Positions 54,247-63,229 of a stretch of DNA of 64,000 nt are shown in pieces. The notes beneath the pieces are model-generated. The model saw only the letters and a program-made list of their open reading frames with translations. It made no database searches and was not told the origin of the DNA. This DNA comes from Comamonas testosteroni (GTDB lineage Bacteria > Pseudomonadota > Gammaproteobacteria > Burkholderiales > Burkholderiaceae_C). The stretch lies in the NCBI RefSeq assembly GCF_030505195.1, contig NZ_CP129672.1, forward strand, positions 4,498,501 to 4,562,500, in the 5' to 3' direction. The stretch's first letter is position 1. Each line of letters opens with the position of its first letter. Position numbers and translations under genes: made by a program.

Positions 54247-55551
54247 GTGGCCAAGAACGAAAAACTGACCGCCGTCAAAGGCATGAACGACATTCTCCCA
54301 CCCGATTCGGCGCGTTGGGAGTGGTTTGAAGCCAAGGTGCGCGATCTGATGGGGCGCTTTGCCTATCGCAATATCCGCACTCCCATCGTCGAGCCCACGG
54401 CCCTGTTTGTGCGCGGCCTGGGCGAGGTGACCGATATCGTCGAAAAGGAGATGTACTCCTTCGAGGACAAGCTCAACGGCGAGCACCTGACCCTGCGCCC
54501 CGAAGGCACGGCCGGCGTGGTGCGTTCGGTGGTGGAAAACAATCTGCTCTACGAAGGCGGCAAGCGCCTGTTCTACATCGGCCAGATGTTTCGCCACGAG
54601 CGTCCCCAGCGCGGCCGCTATCGCCAGTTCCATCAGGTCGGTGTGGAAGCCATGGGCTTTGCTGGTCCCGAGCTGGATGCTGAAGTGATTTTGCTGGCCG
54701 CTCAACTTTGGAAAGAGCTGGGCATTGAAGGCGTGCGTCTGGAGCTCAACAGCCTGGGTCAGCCCGAGGAGCGCAAGGCGCATCGCGCGGCCCTGATCGC
54801 CTACTTCGAGCAGCACACCGAGGTGATGGACGAGGAGGCCAAGCGCCGCATGTACAGCAACCCGCTGCGCGTGCTGGATACCAAGAATCCGGCCATGCAG
54901 GACATGGTCAACGCAGCGCCCAAGCTGATGGACTACCTGGGTGATGCCTCCAAGGCGCATCTGAAGGCCGTGCAGGAGATTCTGGATGCCAACGATGTGG
55001 CCTGGAGCCTGAACCCGCGTCTGGTGCGCGGCATGGACTACTACAACCTCACGGTGTTCGAGTTCATTACCGACAAGCTGGGCTCGCAAGGCACGATCTG
55101 CGGCGGCGGTCGTTACGACTATCTGATCGAGGAAATCGGCGGCAAGCCCGCACCGGCCGTAGGCTGGGGCATGGGTGTGGAGCGCGTGCTCGAAGTGCTC
55201 AAGGAGGTGGGTGCCGAGATTCCCCAGCCCGCAGCCGATGTCTACGCCATCATTCCCGACGCCTCGGCGCTGCCCCAGGTCTTCAAGACTGTGCAGCAGC
55301 TGCGCGCCGCCGGTGTGGCGGTGCAGATGCATGCAGCGGCCGGCGGCTCTGCCGAAGGCATGGGCTCGATGAAATCCCAGTTCAAGAAGGCCGATGGCTC
55401 GGGTGCACGCTTTGCCCTGATCTTCGGCGCCGACGAGCTGGCCCAGGGCAAGGTGACTGTGAAGTCGCTGCGCGACGGCGAAGGCCAGCAGGTGCAGCAA
55501 GCTCTGGCGGATGTGGCCTTGTGGGCCGGCAGCCTAAAATCGGCGGTTTGA
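54247..55551 (+). CDS. hisS: Histidyl-tRNA synthetase
   Basis: A 434-residue class II synthetase charging tRNA-His. Motif 1 region [13 protein letters not shown] near residue 12, EGTAGVVRS near 90, motif 2 [16 protein letters not shown] near 115, [14 protein letters not shown] near 255 and the class signature [15 protein letters not shown] near 285 are present, with the anticodon-binding domain at the end. GTG at 54247 gives the expected N-terminus ([13 protein letters not shown]). The related but non-catalytic hisZ lies 9 kb downstream. Confidence 0.95.
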   Translation: MAKNEKLTAVKGMNDILPPDSARWEWFEAKVRDLMGRFAYRNIRTPIVEPTALFVRGLGEVTDIVEKEMYSFEDKLNGEHLTLRPEGTAGVVRSVVENNLLYEGGKRLFYIGQMFRHERPQRGRYRQFHQVGVEAMGFAGPELDAEVILLAAQLWKELGIEGVRLELNSLGQPEERKAHRAALIAYFEQHTEVMDEEAKRRMYSNPLRVLDTKNPAMQDMVNAAPKLMDYLGDASKAHLKAVQEILDANDVAWSLNPRLVRGMDYYNLTVFEFITDKLGSQGTICGGGRYDYLIEEIGGKPAPAVGWGMGVERVLEVLKEVGAEIPQPAADVYAIIPDASALPQVFKTVQQLRAAGVAVQMHAAAGGSAEGMGSMKSQFKKADGSGARFALIFGADELAQGKVTVKSLRDGEGQQVQQALADVALWAGSLKSAV

Positions 55552-55600
55552 TTTTCCGCTTCCCGTTTTCCGACCAGCGTTCCACTCAATCTAAGTAGCC

Positions 55601-56278
55601 ATGGCAAATCATCTCGATCTTGAAGAACAAGAGCAAATTGAGCAGCTCAAGCATTTCTGGAATTCCTGGGGAACCCTGATCACCAGCGTTCTGGTCGTGG
55701 TCTTTCTCGGGCTGGCCGGCTGGAACGGCTGGCAGTACTGGCAAAAGCGTCAGGCCACCCAGGCCTCGGCCCTGGAGTTTGCCGTGGACGAAGCACTGAC
55801 GGCCAAGGATGCGGCGCGCGCCGACCAGGCATTCAGCGAGCTGCGGGACAAGTACGCGGGCACGGCGCAGGCCGCCCAGACGGCTTTGCTGATGGCCAAG
55901 GCCTCGGTGGATGCCGGCAAGCTCGATGACGCCAAGGCTCAGCTGAGCTGGGTGGCCGACAAGGGTGATGAAGGCTTCAAGGCCCTCGCTCGCATTCGTC
56001 TGTCTTCCGTGCTGGAGCAGCAAAAAAGCTATGACGAAGGCCTGAAGGTGCTTGAGGCGGCCATGCCCGAGTCCTATGCCGGTCTGCAGGCTGATCGCCG
56101 TGGCGATCTGTATGTGGCGCTGGGCAAGCAGGCTGAGGCGGTTGCCCAGTACCAGGCGGCCTACAAGGCGCTGGACAAGGATCTGGACTACCGCCATCTG
56201 GTGGAATTCAAGCTGAACGCGCTGGGCGTGGCTCCTGAAGCCGCAACCCTGGTAAAGACAACGCCGTCGGAGAAATAA
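55601..56278 (+). CDS. yfgM: YfgM-like SecYEG-associated TPR protein
   Basis: A 225-residue membrane-anchored protein. The N-terminal acidic segment (DLEEQEQIEQLKHFW) is cytoplasmic, one membrane helix follows (about 22-42, TLITSVLVVVFLGLAGW), and the periplasmic part is TPR-like helices. YfgM in E. coli helps periplasmic chaperone work at the SecYEG translocon. The hisS-yfgM-bamB-der order is conserved in proteobacteria. bamB starts two bases after its stop. Confidence 0.9.
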   Translation: MANHLDLEEQEQIEQLKHFWNSWGTLITSVLVVVFLGLAGWNGWQYWQKRQATQASALEFAVDEALTAKDAARADQAFSELRDKYAGTAQAAQTALLMAKASVDAGKLDDAKAQLSWVADKGDEGFKALARIRLSSVLEQQKSYDEGLKVLEAAMPESYAGLQADRRGDLYVALGKQAEAVAQYQAAYKALDKDLDYRHLVEFKLNALGVAPEAATLVKTTPSEK

Positions 56279-56280
56279 TC

Positions 56281-57456
56281 TTGAAGACTTTTGCCCATCA
56301 AGTGAAGTCCGCTGCCCCTGCAGCGCAATCCGCAGCCCGTGTGCTGGTGCTGACTGCGGTGGCCGCGTCGCTGGCTGCCTGCTCCATGTTCGGCGGCAAG
56401 GACAAGCCCAAGCCACAGGATCTGGGGCCCAACCCCGGCAAGATCGCCGTGCACCAGGCCTGGTCGGCCAAGCTCGGCAGCGAAGTGCCTCTGGCCATGC
56501 CTGCGCTGGTGCAGGGCAATACTGTCACCGTGGTCACCAAGGATGGCAGCGTTACCACGCTTGATGGCAATACCGGCAGCCAGCTGGGCAAGTTCAGTGC
56601 GGGCGAGCCGCTGACCACCGGCGTGGGCAGCGACGGCCAGCGCACAGCGGTGGTTACACGCAGCAACCAGCTCATGGTGTTTGCCGAAGGCAAGCAGCTG
56701 TGGAAGAACAACCTGACCGCAGCGGTCTATACGCCGCCTCTGGTGGCTGGCGGTCGCGTGTTCGTGATGGCGGCTGATCGTTCTTTAGCTGCTTTCGATG
56801 CCAATACGGGTCGTGAGCTGTGGTCGGTTGAAGGCCCCAGCAATGAACCGCTTATTTTGCGACAGCCAGGCGTTTTGCAGGCCGTTGGTAATAATCTGGT
56901 GGTAGGCGTGTCCGGACGTCTGGCAGGCGTTGATCCTGACAATGGCTCGGTGCGCTGGATGGCTCCTCTGGCCGCACCGCGCGGAACCAACGATGTGGAG
57001 CGACTGGTAGATCTGGTCGGTCCCGTCAGCCGTGTGGGCAGCAGTGTCTGTGCACGTGCGTTCCAGGCCTCGGTGGGGTGTGTGGATGTGAGCACGGCCA
57101 ATGTGCGCTGGACGCAGACCTCCAAGGGCAGCGACGGCGTGGCGGGCGACGAGCAGGCCGTGTTTGGTGCGGAAGGCAACGGCACGGTGCAGGCCTGGAA
57201 TCGTGCAGACGGTCAGCGTCTGTGGTCCATCGACAAGCTGCAGTACCGCAAGCTGACTGCGCCTTTGGTGCTGGGCCGCTCCGTGGTGCTGGCCGATGAT
57301 TTGGGGACAGTGCATATGCTCTCGCGTGAAGACGGCTCTGCACTGGCCCGTTTGGAAACTGACAAGGCAGGAGTTGCCACTTCCCCGGTTGTCGCCGCCA
57401 ATACTCTGGTGATCGTCAGCCGAAGCGGAACTGTGTATGGCTTCAAGCCGGATTGA
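56281..57456 (+). CDS. bamB: Outer membrane assembly lipoprotein BamB
   Basis: A 391-residue lipoprotein, part of the BAM complex that inserts outer membrane beta-barrels. The lipobox is ASLAAC near residue 33. The mature part is an eight-bladed propeller of PQQ-like repeats (for example TLDGNTGSQLGKFSAGEP, AFDANTGRELWSV, GVDPDNGSVRW). It starts with TTG; a GGAG nine bases upstream and the immediate position after yfgM support that start. The next gene, der, is 15 bases away. Confidence 0.92.
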   Translation: MKTFAHQVKSAAPAAQSAARVLVLTAVAASLAACSMFGGKDKPKPQDLGPNPGKIAVHQAWSAKLGSEVPLAMPALVQGNTVTVVTKDGSVTTLDGNTGSQLGKFSAGEPLTTGVGSDGQRTAVVTRSNQLMVFAEGKQLWKNNLTAAVYTPPLVAGGRVFVMAADRSLAAFDANTGRELWSVEGPSNEPLILRQPGVLQAVGNNLVVGVSGRLAGVDPDNGSVRWMAPLAAPRGTNDVERLVDLVGPVSRVGSSVCARAFQASVGCVDVSTANVRWTQTSKGSDGVAGDEQAVFGAEGNGTVQAWNRADGQRLWSIDKLQYRKLTAPLVLGRSVVLADDLGTVHMLSREDGSALARLETDKAGVATSPVVAANTLVIVSRSGTVYGFKPD

Positions 57457-57471
57457 TAGGTTGTTTTTGGA

Positions 57472-58812
57472 ATGAAGCCAGTTATTGCCCTGGTAGGGCG
57501 CCCCAATGTGGGCAAGTCGACGCTGTTCAATCGACTCACGAAGTCGAGGGATGCCATCGTCGCCGACTTTGCAGGGCTGACGCGTGACCGCCATTACGGC
57601 CAGGGCCGTCAGGGCAAGCATGAGTACATCGTCATCGATACGGGCGGTTTCGAGCCGGACGCATCGCGCGGCATCTTCAAGGAGATGGCCAAGCAGACGC
57701 AGCAGGCCGTGGCGGAAGCCGATGTCGTGATCTTCGTGCTGGATGCGCGTGCCGGTCTTTCCGGTCAGGATCATGAAATCGGCAACTACCTGCGCCGTCT
57801 GGGCAAACCCACCATGCTGGTGGCCAACAAGGCCGAAGGCATGCAGGATGGTGCGCATCTGTCCGAGTTCTATGAGCTGGGTCTCGGCGAGGTCGTGCCC
57901 GTGTCTGCAGCCCACGGTCAGGGTGTGCGCAGCCTGGTCGATGCGGCTCTGGGTCTCCTGAACTTGCCCGAGCCCGAAGAGGAAACTTTTGGCGAGGAAG
58001 ACCAGAAGCCCGTGCGTCTGGCGGTGGCTGGCCGTCCCAACGCCGGCAAGTCCACGCTGATCAACACCTGGCTGGGTGAAGAGCGCCTGGTAGCTTTCGA
58101 CATGCCCGGCACCACGCGTGATGCGATCACCGTGCCTTTCGAGCGCAATGGTCAGAAGTTCGAGCTGATCGATACAGCCGGTCTGCGCCGCAAGGGCAAG
58201 GTGTTTGAAGCCATCGAGAAATTCTCGGTGGTCAAGACGCTGCAGGCCATCGAAGGCGCCAACGTCGTGCTGCTGCTGATCGATGCCACGGAAGGCGTGA
58301 CCGACCAAGACGCTCATATCGCGGGCTATATCCTGGAGAGCGGTCGCTCGGTCGTGTTGGCCATCAACAAATGGGATGCCGTGGATGACTACCAGCGCCA
58401 GATGCTGGAGCGCTCCATCGAGACGCGCCTGTCCTTCCTGAAGTTTGCGCCGCTGCACTTCATCTCGGCACAGAAGCGCCAGGGTCTCGAGCCGCTGTGG
58501 AAGTCCATCATCCAGGCCCATCGTGCAGCCACCTGCAAGATGCCTACGCCGGTGTTGACGCGCATTCTGATGGAGTCGATCCAGTTCCAGACGCCCAAGA
58601 AGGTGGGAGCCTATCGCCCCAAGATGCGCTATGCCCACCAGGGCGGCATGAACCCGCCCATCATCGTGATCCATGGCAACTCGCTGGAACTGGTCACCGA
58701 TGCCTACAAGCGCTTTCTGGAGGGGCGTTTCCGCAAGGAGTTCAATTTGGTCGGAACCCCGTTGCGCATCGACTTGAAAACCTCCCATAATCCTTACGCC
58801 GACAAGGATTAA
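57472..58812 (+). CDS. der: Ribosome biogenesis GTPase Der (EngA)
   Basis: A 446-residue GTPase with two GTP-binding domains and a KH-like domain. Domain 1 (1-165) has [10 protein letters not shown] and DTGGFE; domain 2 (about 180-350) has [20 protein letters not shown] and NKWDAV. The KH-like end (about 355-446) has [14 protein letters not shown]. It is needed for 50S subunit assembly. All G-motifs look intact. Confidence 0.97.
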   Translation: MKPVIALVGRPNVGKSTLFNRLTKSRDAIVADFAGLTRDRHYGQGRQGKHEYIVIDTGGFEPDASRGIFKEMAKQTQQAVAEADVVIFVLDARAGLSGQDHEIGNYLRRLGKPTMLVANKAEGMQDGAHLSEFYELGLGEVVPVSAAHGQGVRSLVDAALGLLNLPEPEEETFGEEDQKPVRLAVAGRPNAGKSTLINTWLGEERLVAFDMPGTTRDAITVPFERNGQKFELIDTAGLRRKGKVFEAIEKFSVVKTLQAIEGANVVLLLIDATEGVTDQDAHIAGYILESGRSVVLAINKWDAVDDYQRQMLERSIETRLSFLKFAPLHFISAQKRQGLEPLWKSIIQAHRAATCKMPTPVLTRILMESIQFQTPKKVGAYRPKMRYAHQGGMNPPIIVIHGNSLELVTDAYKRFLEGRFRKEFNLVGTPLRIDLKTSHNPYADKD

Positions 58813-58916
58813 TATCTGCCTGCTGGAGCCTGCGGGAAAACCCCTTTTACTGTTTTTCCCGGGCCCTGTGGTAACGTGTCGGTTTACAACAACACTCTTC
58901 GAACACGGAGAATATC

Positions 58917-59171
58917 GTGAGCAATAAAGGTCAACTCCTCCAAGATCCGTTCCTGAACGCACTGCGTCGTGAACACGTGCCGGTCTCCATCTATCTGGTC
59001 AACGGCATCAAGCTGCAAGGCCAAATCGAGTCGTTCGACCAATATGTGGTGCTTCTGCGCAACACTGTGACCCAGATGGTTTACAAGCACGCCATCTCCA
59101 CCATCGTTCCCGGTCGCGCCGTGAACTTCTCGGCCGCTACTCCGGCTGACAACGACGCCGCTGCTGCCTAA
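58917..59171 (+). CDS. hfq: RNA chaperone Hfq
   Basis: An 84-residue Sm-like RNA chaperone that forms a hexamer and helps small RNAs pair with mRNAs. The Sm1 segment is [30 protein letters not shown] and the Sm2 segment [13 protein letters not shown], with the conserved Gln, Phe and Lys-His residues in place. It ends in a short Ala/Asp tail. The start is GTG with GGAG seven bases upstream. hflX follows after a 62-base gap with a hairpin. Confidence 0.97.
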   Translation: MSNKGQLLQDPFLNALRREHVPVSIYLVNGIKLQGQIESFDQYVVLLRNTVTQMVYKHAISTIVPGRAVNFSAATPADNDAAAA

Positions 59172-59190
59172 GCTTTCTTGCGTCAACGCC

Positions 59191-59215
59191 CGCCGGCTAG
59201 CCCGGCGCGGCTTTT
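59191..59215 (+). terminator. Hairpin between hfq and hflX, possible attenuator
   Basis: CGCCGG, loop CTAGC, CCGGCG, then CGGCTTTT. The T-run is short, so partial termination is more likely than complete. Confidence 0.4.
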
Positions 59216-59233
59216 ACCCTACGGGACAGGTAT

Positions 59234-60436
59234 TTGAGTTCTGAATCCTTTGAACGTTCCGCGTCTGCTCCAGTGCTGCTGGTGGGCGTGGATTTTGGTG
59301 TTCCCCATTTTGACGACGAGCTGGAAGAGCTGGGCCTGTTGGCACAGACCGCTGGCTTGCAACCCGTGGCGCGCTTGACCTGCAAGCGCAAAGCCCCCGA
59401 TCCCGCGTTGTTCGTGGGCAGTGGCAAGGCGGATGAAATCCGCATGCTGGCCCAGATGCACGGCGCCAAGGAAGTCTGGTTCGACCAGGCCCTGAGTCCG
59501 GCGCAGCAGCGCAATCTGGAGCGCCATATCCAGATGCCGGTCAACGACCGGACCATGCTGATTCTGGAAATCTTCGCCCAGCGTGCACGCAGCCATGAAG
59601 GCAAGCTGCAGGTGGAGCTGGCTCGCCTGCAATACATCAGCACGCGCCTGGTGCGCCGCTGGAGTCACCTGGAGCGTCAGGCCGGCGGTATCGGCGGCCG
59701 TGGCGGCCCCGGTGAAAAGCAGATCGAGCTGGACCGCCGCATGATTGACGATGCCATCAAGCGCACCAAGGAGCGCCTGAAAAAGGTCAAGAAGCAGCGC
59801 TCTACGCAGAGGCGCCAGCGCTCGCGTCGCGAAGTTTTCAATATTTCCCTGGTTGGCTATACCAATGCCGGCAAATCCACGCTGTTCAATGCCATGGTGA
59901 AGGCTCGCGCCTATGCCGCAGATCAGCTGTTTGCCACGCTGGATACCACCACCCGGCAGATGTATCTGGTGGAGGCCGAGGAATCGGTTTCCCTGTCGGA
60001 TACCGTCGGTTTTATTCGTGACTTGCCGCACGGTCTGGTGGATGCTTTCCAGGCGACCTTGCAGGAGGCGATTGACGCCGATCTGCTGCTGCATGTCGTG
60101 GATGCATCGAACCCCGGATTCCCGGAACAAATACAACAAGTCCAAAAAGTTCTGGGTGAAATCGGGGCCGATGATGTGCCTCAGATTCTGGTTTTCAACA
60201 AGCTGGATGCCATTGAGCCCGAGCGTCAGCCTGCCATGCTGCAGGATATGTATGAGCTCGATGGCACGCCGGTGCCGCGTGTGTTTGTCAGTGCTCGCTC
60301 GGGGCAGGGGCTGGCGCAGCTGCGGCAGATGTTGGCTGACCGGGTTTTGCAGGTACGTGAAGAGGCGGCACGCGAAGAAGTCGAGGGGCAGGACGATACG
60401 TACTGGATGTCCCCTGATGACGACGCGCAATACTAG
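59234..60436 (+). CDS. hflX: GTPase HflX
   Basis: A 400-residue GTPase. The N-terminal HflX domain (VGSGKADEI near 63, GRGGPGEKQIELDRR near 158) is followed by the GTP-binding domain with GYTNAGKSTLFN (near 212), DTVGFIRDLPH (near 255) and NKLDA (near 320). It splits stalled or stressed 70S ribosomes. The start is TTG at 59234, with a GGGACAGG ribosome site. It belongs to the hfq-hflX-hflK-hflC cluster. Confidence 0.95.
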   Translation: MSSESFERSASAPVLLVGVDFGVPHFDDELEELGLLAQTAGLQPVARLTCKRKAPDPALFVGSGKADEIRMLAQMHGAKEVWFDQALSPAQQRNLERHIQMPVNDRTMLILEIFAQRARSHEGKLQVELARLQYISTRLVRRWSHLERQAGGIGGRGGPGEKQIELDRRMIDDAIKRTKERLKKVKKQRSTQRRQRSRREVFNISLVGYTNAGKSTLFNAMVKARAYAADQLFATLDTTTRQMYLVEAEESVSLSDTVGFIRDLPHGLVDAFQATLQEAIDADLLLHVVDASNPGFPEQIQQVQKVLGEIGADDVPQILVFNKLDAIEPERQPAMLQDMYELDGTPVPRVFVSARSGQGLAQLRQMLADRVLQVREEAAREEVEGQDDTYWMSPDDDAQY

Positions 60437-60507
60437 GGGCTTGCGTTCCTATTGGGCACAATGCTTGCCATGGTCCATGTCTTTTTGAAAACACAGAGAC
60501 GTCTCGC

Positions 60508-61899
60508 ATGAATTTTTCACAACGCGTCCATCGCCTGGCGGTGCTGCCGCAACGCATTCGCGGGATGTTCAATTTGAACGATCCGCGCTGGGGTCGTGGC
60601 GACAACAACAACGAAGATGGCTCCAAGCCGGACAGCTCGGCACCCGAAGGGGAGCGTCCTCCGATGCCGCCCGCACCCGAGCAGCGGCCTCGTCCTTCCT
60701 CTTCCCAGCAAGGCCAGCCGCCTGATCTGGAGGAGGTGTGGCGTGATCTCAATCGCAAGCTTTCCGGTCTGTTCGGTGGTGGCTCCGGCAATGGCCGTGG
60801 TGTGCCGCCCAGCCGCAGTGGCGGCCAGCCTGGCGAGCCGTTCAACCCCGGTAAAGGAATTTTCCTGATTGCCGGCGTGGCCGTGCTGATCTGGCTGGGT
60901 ACAGGCTTTTTCATCGTGCAGGAAGGCCAGCAGGCCGTCATCACGCAGTTCGGCAAGTACAAGAGCACCGTGGGAGCGGGCTTCAACTGGCGCCTGCCTT
61001 ATCCCGTTCAAAAGCATGAGCTGGTCTACGTTTCGCAGATTCGCTCGGCCGAGGTGGGCAGCGACAACATCGTGCGCAGCACGGGGCTGCGTGAATCGGC
61101 AATGCTTACCGAGGACGAGAACATCGTCGAGATCAAGTTTGCCGTGCAGTACCGCCTGAGCGATGCGCGAGCATGGTTGTTCGAAAGCCGCAGTCCTTCC
61201 GAGGCCGTGATCCAGGTTGCAGAGTCCGCCGTGCGTGAAGTTGTCGGCAAGATGAAGATGGACGCGGCTTTGGCTGAGGAGCGTGACCAGATCGCACCGC
61301 GAGTACGCGATCTGATGCAGTCCATCCTGGATCGTTACAAGGTGGGCGTTGAAGTGGTGGGCATCAATATGCAGCAAGGCGGCGTGCGGCCGCCCGAGCA
61401 GGTGCAGGCCTCTTTTGACGATGTGCTCAAGGCTGGTCAGGAGCGTGAGCGTGCCAAGAATGAGGCCCAGGCTTATGCCAACGATGTGGTGCCCCGCGCT
61501 GCGGGTGCCGCGGCGCGTCTGGGTGAGGAGGCTGCGGCCTACAAGTCCAAGATCGTGGCCCAGGCTCAGGGTGATGCCGGACGCTTCAGTTCGCTGTATT
61601 CCGAGTACCAGAAGGCTCCTCAGGTCACACGCGACCGTCTCTACATCGATGCGATGCAGCAGGTCTACACCAACGTGACCAAGGTTCTGGTGGAGTCGCG
61701 CCAGGGCTCCAATCTGCTGTATCTGCCTCTGGACAAGATCATGCAGAACGTGGGTGGCAGCGCCGCTGCTCCCGCTGCGTCGGGTGATGCGGCTGCTGGC
61801 GGCGCAGCTTCGGCTCCAGCCAACGTACGTGTAGTACCCAATCCCGCCGGTGATGCGCGTAGCCGCGATGCGCGCAGCCGTGACCGTGACGCACGCTAG
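60508..61899 (+). CDS. hflK: FtsH modulator HflK
   Basis: A 463-residue SPFH/prohibitin-family membrane protein. The N-terminal 110 residues are Pro/Gly/Arg-rich and cytoplasmic. One membrane helix follows (about 113-133, IFLIAGVAVLIWLGTGFF), then the SPFH domain (VQEGQQAVITQFGKY onward) in the periplasm. With HflC it forms a large complex around the protease FtsH and limits its access to membrane substrates. hflC follows 11 bases later. The Ala/Asp-rich tail ends in three DARSRD-like repeats. Confidence 0.94.
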   Translation: MNFSQRVHRLAVLPQRIRGMFNLNDPRWGRGDNNNEDGSKPDSSAPEGERPPMPPAPEQRPRPSSSQQGQPPDLEEVWRDLNRKLSGLFGGGSGNGRGVPPSRSGGQPGEPFNPGKGIFLIAGVAVLIWLGTGFFIVQEGQQAVITQFGKYKSTVGAGFNWRLPYPVQKHELVYVSQIRSAEVGSDNIVRSTGLRESAMLTEDENIVEIKFAVQYRLSDARAWLFESRSPSEAVIQVAESAVREVVGKMKMDAALAEERDQIAPRVRDLMQSILDRYKVGVEVVGINMQQGGVRPPEQVQASFDDVLKAGQERERAKNEAQAYANDVVPRAAGAAARLGEEAAAYKSKIVAQAQGDAGRFSSLYSEYQKAPQVTRDRLYIDAMQQVYTNVTKVLVESRQGSNLLYLPLDKIMQNVGGSAAAPAASGDAAAGGAASAPANVRVVPNPAGDARSRDARSRDRDAR

Positions 61900-61910
61900 G
61901 AGAGAATGCA

Positions 61911-62801
61911 GTGAATCGAATCGGATTTTTTGTCACCAGCATTCTCGTGGTGCTGGCCTTGCTGAGCTCGACCCTGTTTGTCGTGGATCAGCGTCAGTTC
62001 GGGGTGGTCTATGCGCTGGGTCAGATCAAGGAAGTGATCACCGAGCCCGGGCTGAACTTCAAGCTGCCGCCACCGCTGCAGAACGTGCGCTACATCGACA
62101 AGCGTCTGCTGACGCTCGACAGCACCGATACCGAGCCCATGCTCACGGCTGAAAAGCAGCGCGTGGTCATCGACTGGTATGTGCGCTGGCGCATCTCCGA
62201 GCCTTCGGAATACATCCGTAACGTGGGTCTGGATGAATCTGCCGGTGCCATGCAGCTCAACCGTGTGGTGCGCAATGCCTTTCAGGAAGAGATCAACCGT
62301 CGCACCGTGCGTGAGCTGCTGTCTTCCAAGCGTGAAACGCTGATGGCCGACGTCAAGCGTGAAGTGCTGGAAACCGTGCGCGGCTCCAAGCCCTGGGGTG
62401 TCGACATCGTCGATGTGCGCATCACTCGCGTGGACTATGCCGAGACCATCACCGAGTCCGTCTATCGCCGTATGGAGGCCGAGCGCAAGCGCGTGGCCAA
62501 CGAGCTGCGCTCCACGGGCGCGGCTGAAGGTGAAAAGATTCGCGCCGAGGCCGACCGTCAACGTGACATCACCATTGCCAATGCCTACCGCGATGCCCAG
62601 AAGATCAAGGGTGAGGGCGATGCTGAAGCCGCACGTGTCTACGCAGAATCCTTTGGCAAGGATCCGCAGTTTGCGCAGTTCTATCGCAGTCTGGATGCTT
62701 ACAAGGAGAGCTTCTCCAAGAAGAGCGATGTGCTGGTGCTCGACCCTTCGCAAAGCGACTTCTTCAAGGCTTATCGCAGTGGCGGTTCTGCGGGCAAATA
62801 A
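61911..62801 (+). CDS. hflC: FtsH modulator HflC
   Basis: A 296-residue partner of HflK. A single N-terminal helix (residues 4-24, GFFVTSILVVLALLSSTLFVV) is followed by an SPFH domain beginning DQRQFGVVYALGQIKEV, with a coiled-coil ESVYRRMEAERKRVANELRSTG. It starts with GTG; AGGAGAG lies eight bases upstream. Located in the periplasm facing HflK, it regulates FtsH. Confidence 0.94.
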   Translation: MNRIGFFVTSILVVLALLSSTLFVVDQRQFGVVYALGQIKEVITEPGLNFKLPPPLQNVRYIDKRLLTLDSTDTEPMLTAEKQRVVIDWYVRWRISEPSEYIRNVGLDESAGAMQLNRVVRNAFQEEINRRTVRELLSSKRETLMADVKREVLETVRGSKPWGVDIVDVRITRVDYAETITESVYRRMEAERKRVANELRSTGAAEGEKIRAEADRQRDITIANAYRDAQKIKGEGDAEAARVYAESFGKDPQFAQFYRSLDAYKESFSKKSDVLVLDPSQSDFFKAYRSGGSAGK

Positions 62802-62907
62802 GCCCTGGCTGGCGCAAATTCGGATCAGGCATGGTGTGTTGCCGATAGCAATGCCTGTGGTGCATCCTGGTTTGCGCAAGTTCGGAGAGCTTTGACAACG
62901 ATACAAA

Positions 62908-62930
62908 CAATGGCCCCTTGAGGGCCATTG
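62908..62930 (+). terminator. Hairpin after hflC
   Basis: CAATGGCCC, loop CTTGA, GGGCCATTG: a 9-bp perfect stem, with only TT following soon after, so terminator function is uncertain. Confidence 0.45.
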
Positions 62931-62947
62931 CTTATTGGGGGATTGCA

Positions 62948-63136
62948 ATGGACTGGTGGGAGAGTATGGGGCTGGCGATCGCCATGCTGCTGGTGCTGGA
63001 AGGGCTGCTGCCCCTGTTCGCGCCCGGGCTGTGGCGCCAGCTGTTTGCCCAACTGCTGCAGCTCAGAGATGGGCAGCTGCGCTTTTGCGGATTGCTCTGT
63101 ATCGCAGCAGGCGCCATCATGCTGGTGCTGCTTTGA
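62948..63136 (+). CDS. DUF2065 small membrane protein
   Basis: A 62-residue protein with two hydrophobic helices (about 6-24 and 42-60) separated by a short polar loop. It starts MDWWESMGLAIAMLLVLEGLLPLFAP, which fits DUF2065. This family lies between hflC and hisZ/purA in many Burkholderiales. The function is unknown; location suggests a membrane partner of the HflKC-FtsH system, which is inference. Confidence 0.82.
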   Translation: MDWWESMGLAIAMLLVLEGLLPLFAPGLWRQLFAQLLQLRDGQLRFCGLLCIAAGAIMLVLL

Positions 63137-63229
63137 ATACTGCCGATACTGGCTAGGCCTTAGCGGTCAAATTGGGCGGGGCTGGCAAAGCCGGTAGAAT
63201 CGCGTTTTTAACAGCCTCCCCATTTCTCC

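Noticed and set aside
58833-58861. CGGGAAAA/TTTTCCCG hairpin before hfq as der terminator
   Set aside because: Long loop, weak stem and no T-run.
56785-58962. 725-codon minus-strand open frame across bamB and der
   Set aside because: It crosses two genes with strong motifs and gives only His/Gln/Leu-rich antisense protein, a GC-rich shadow.
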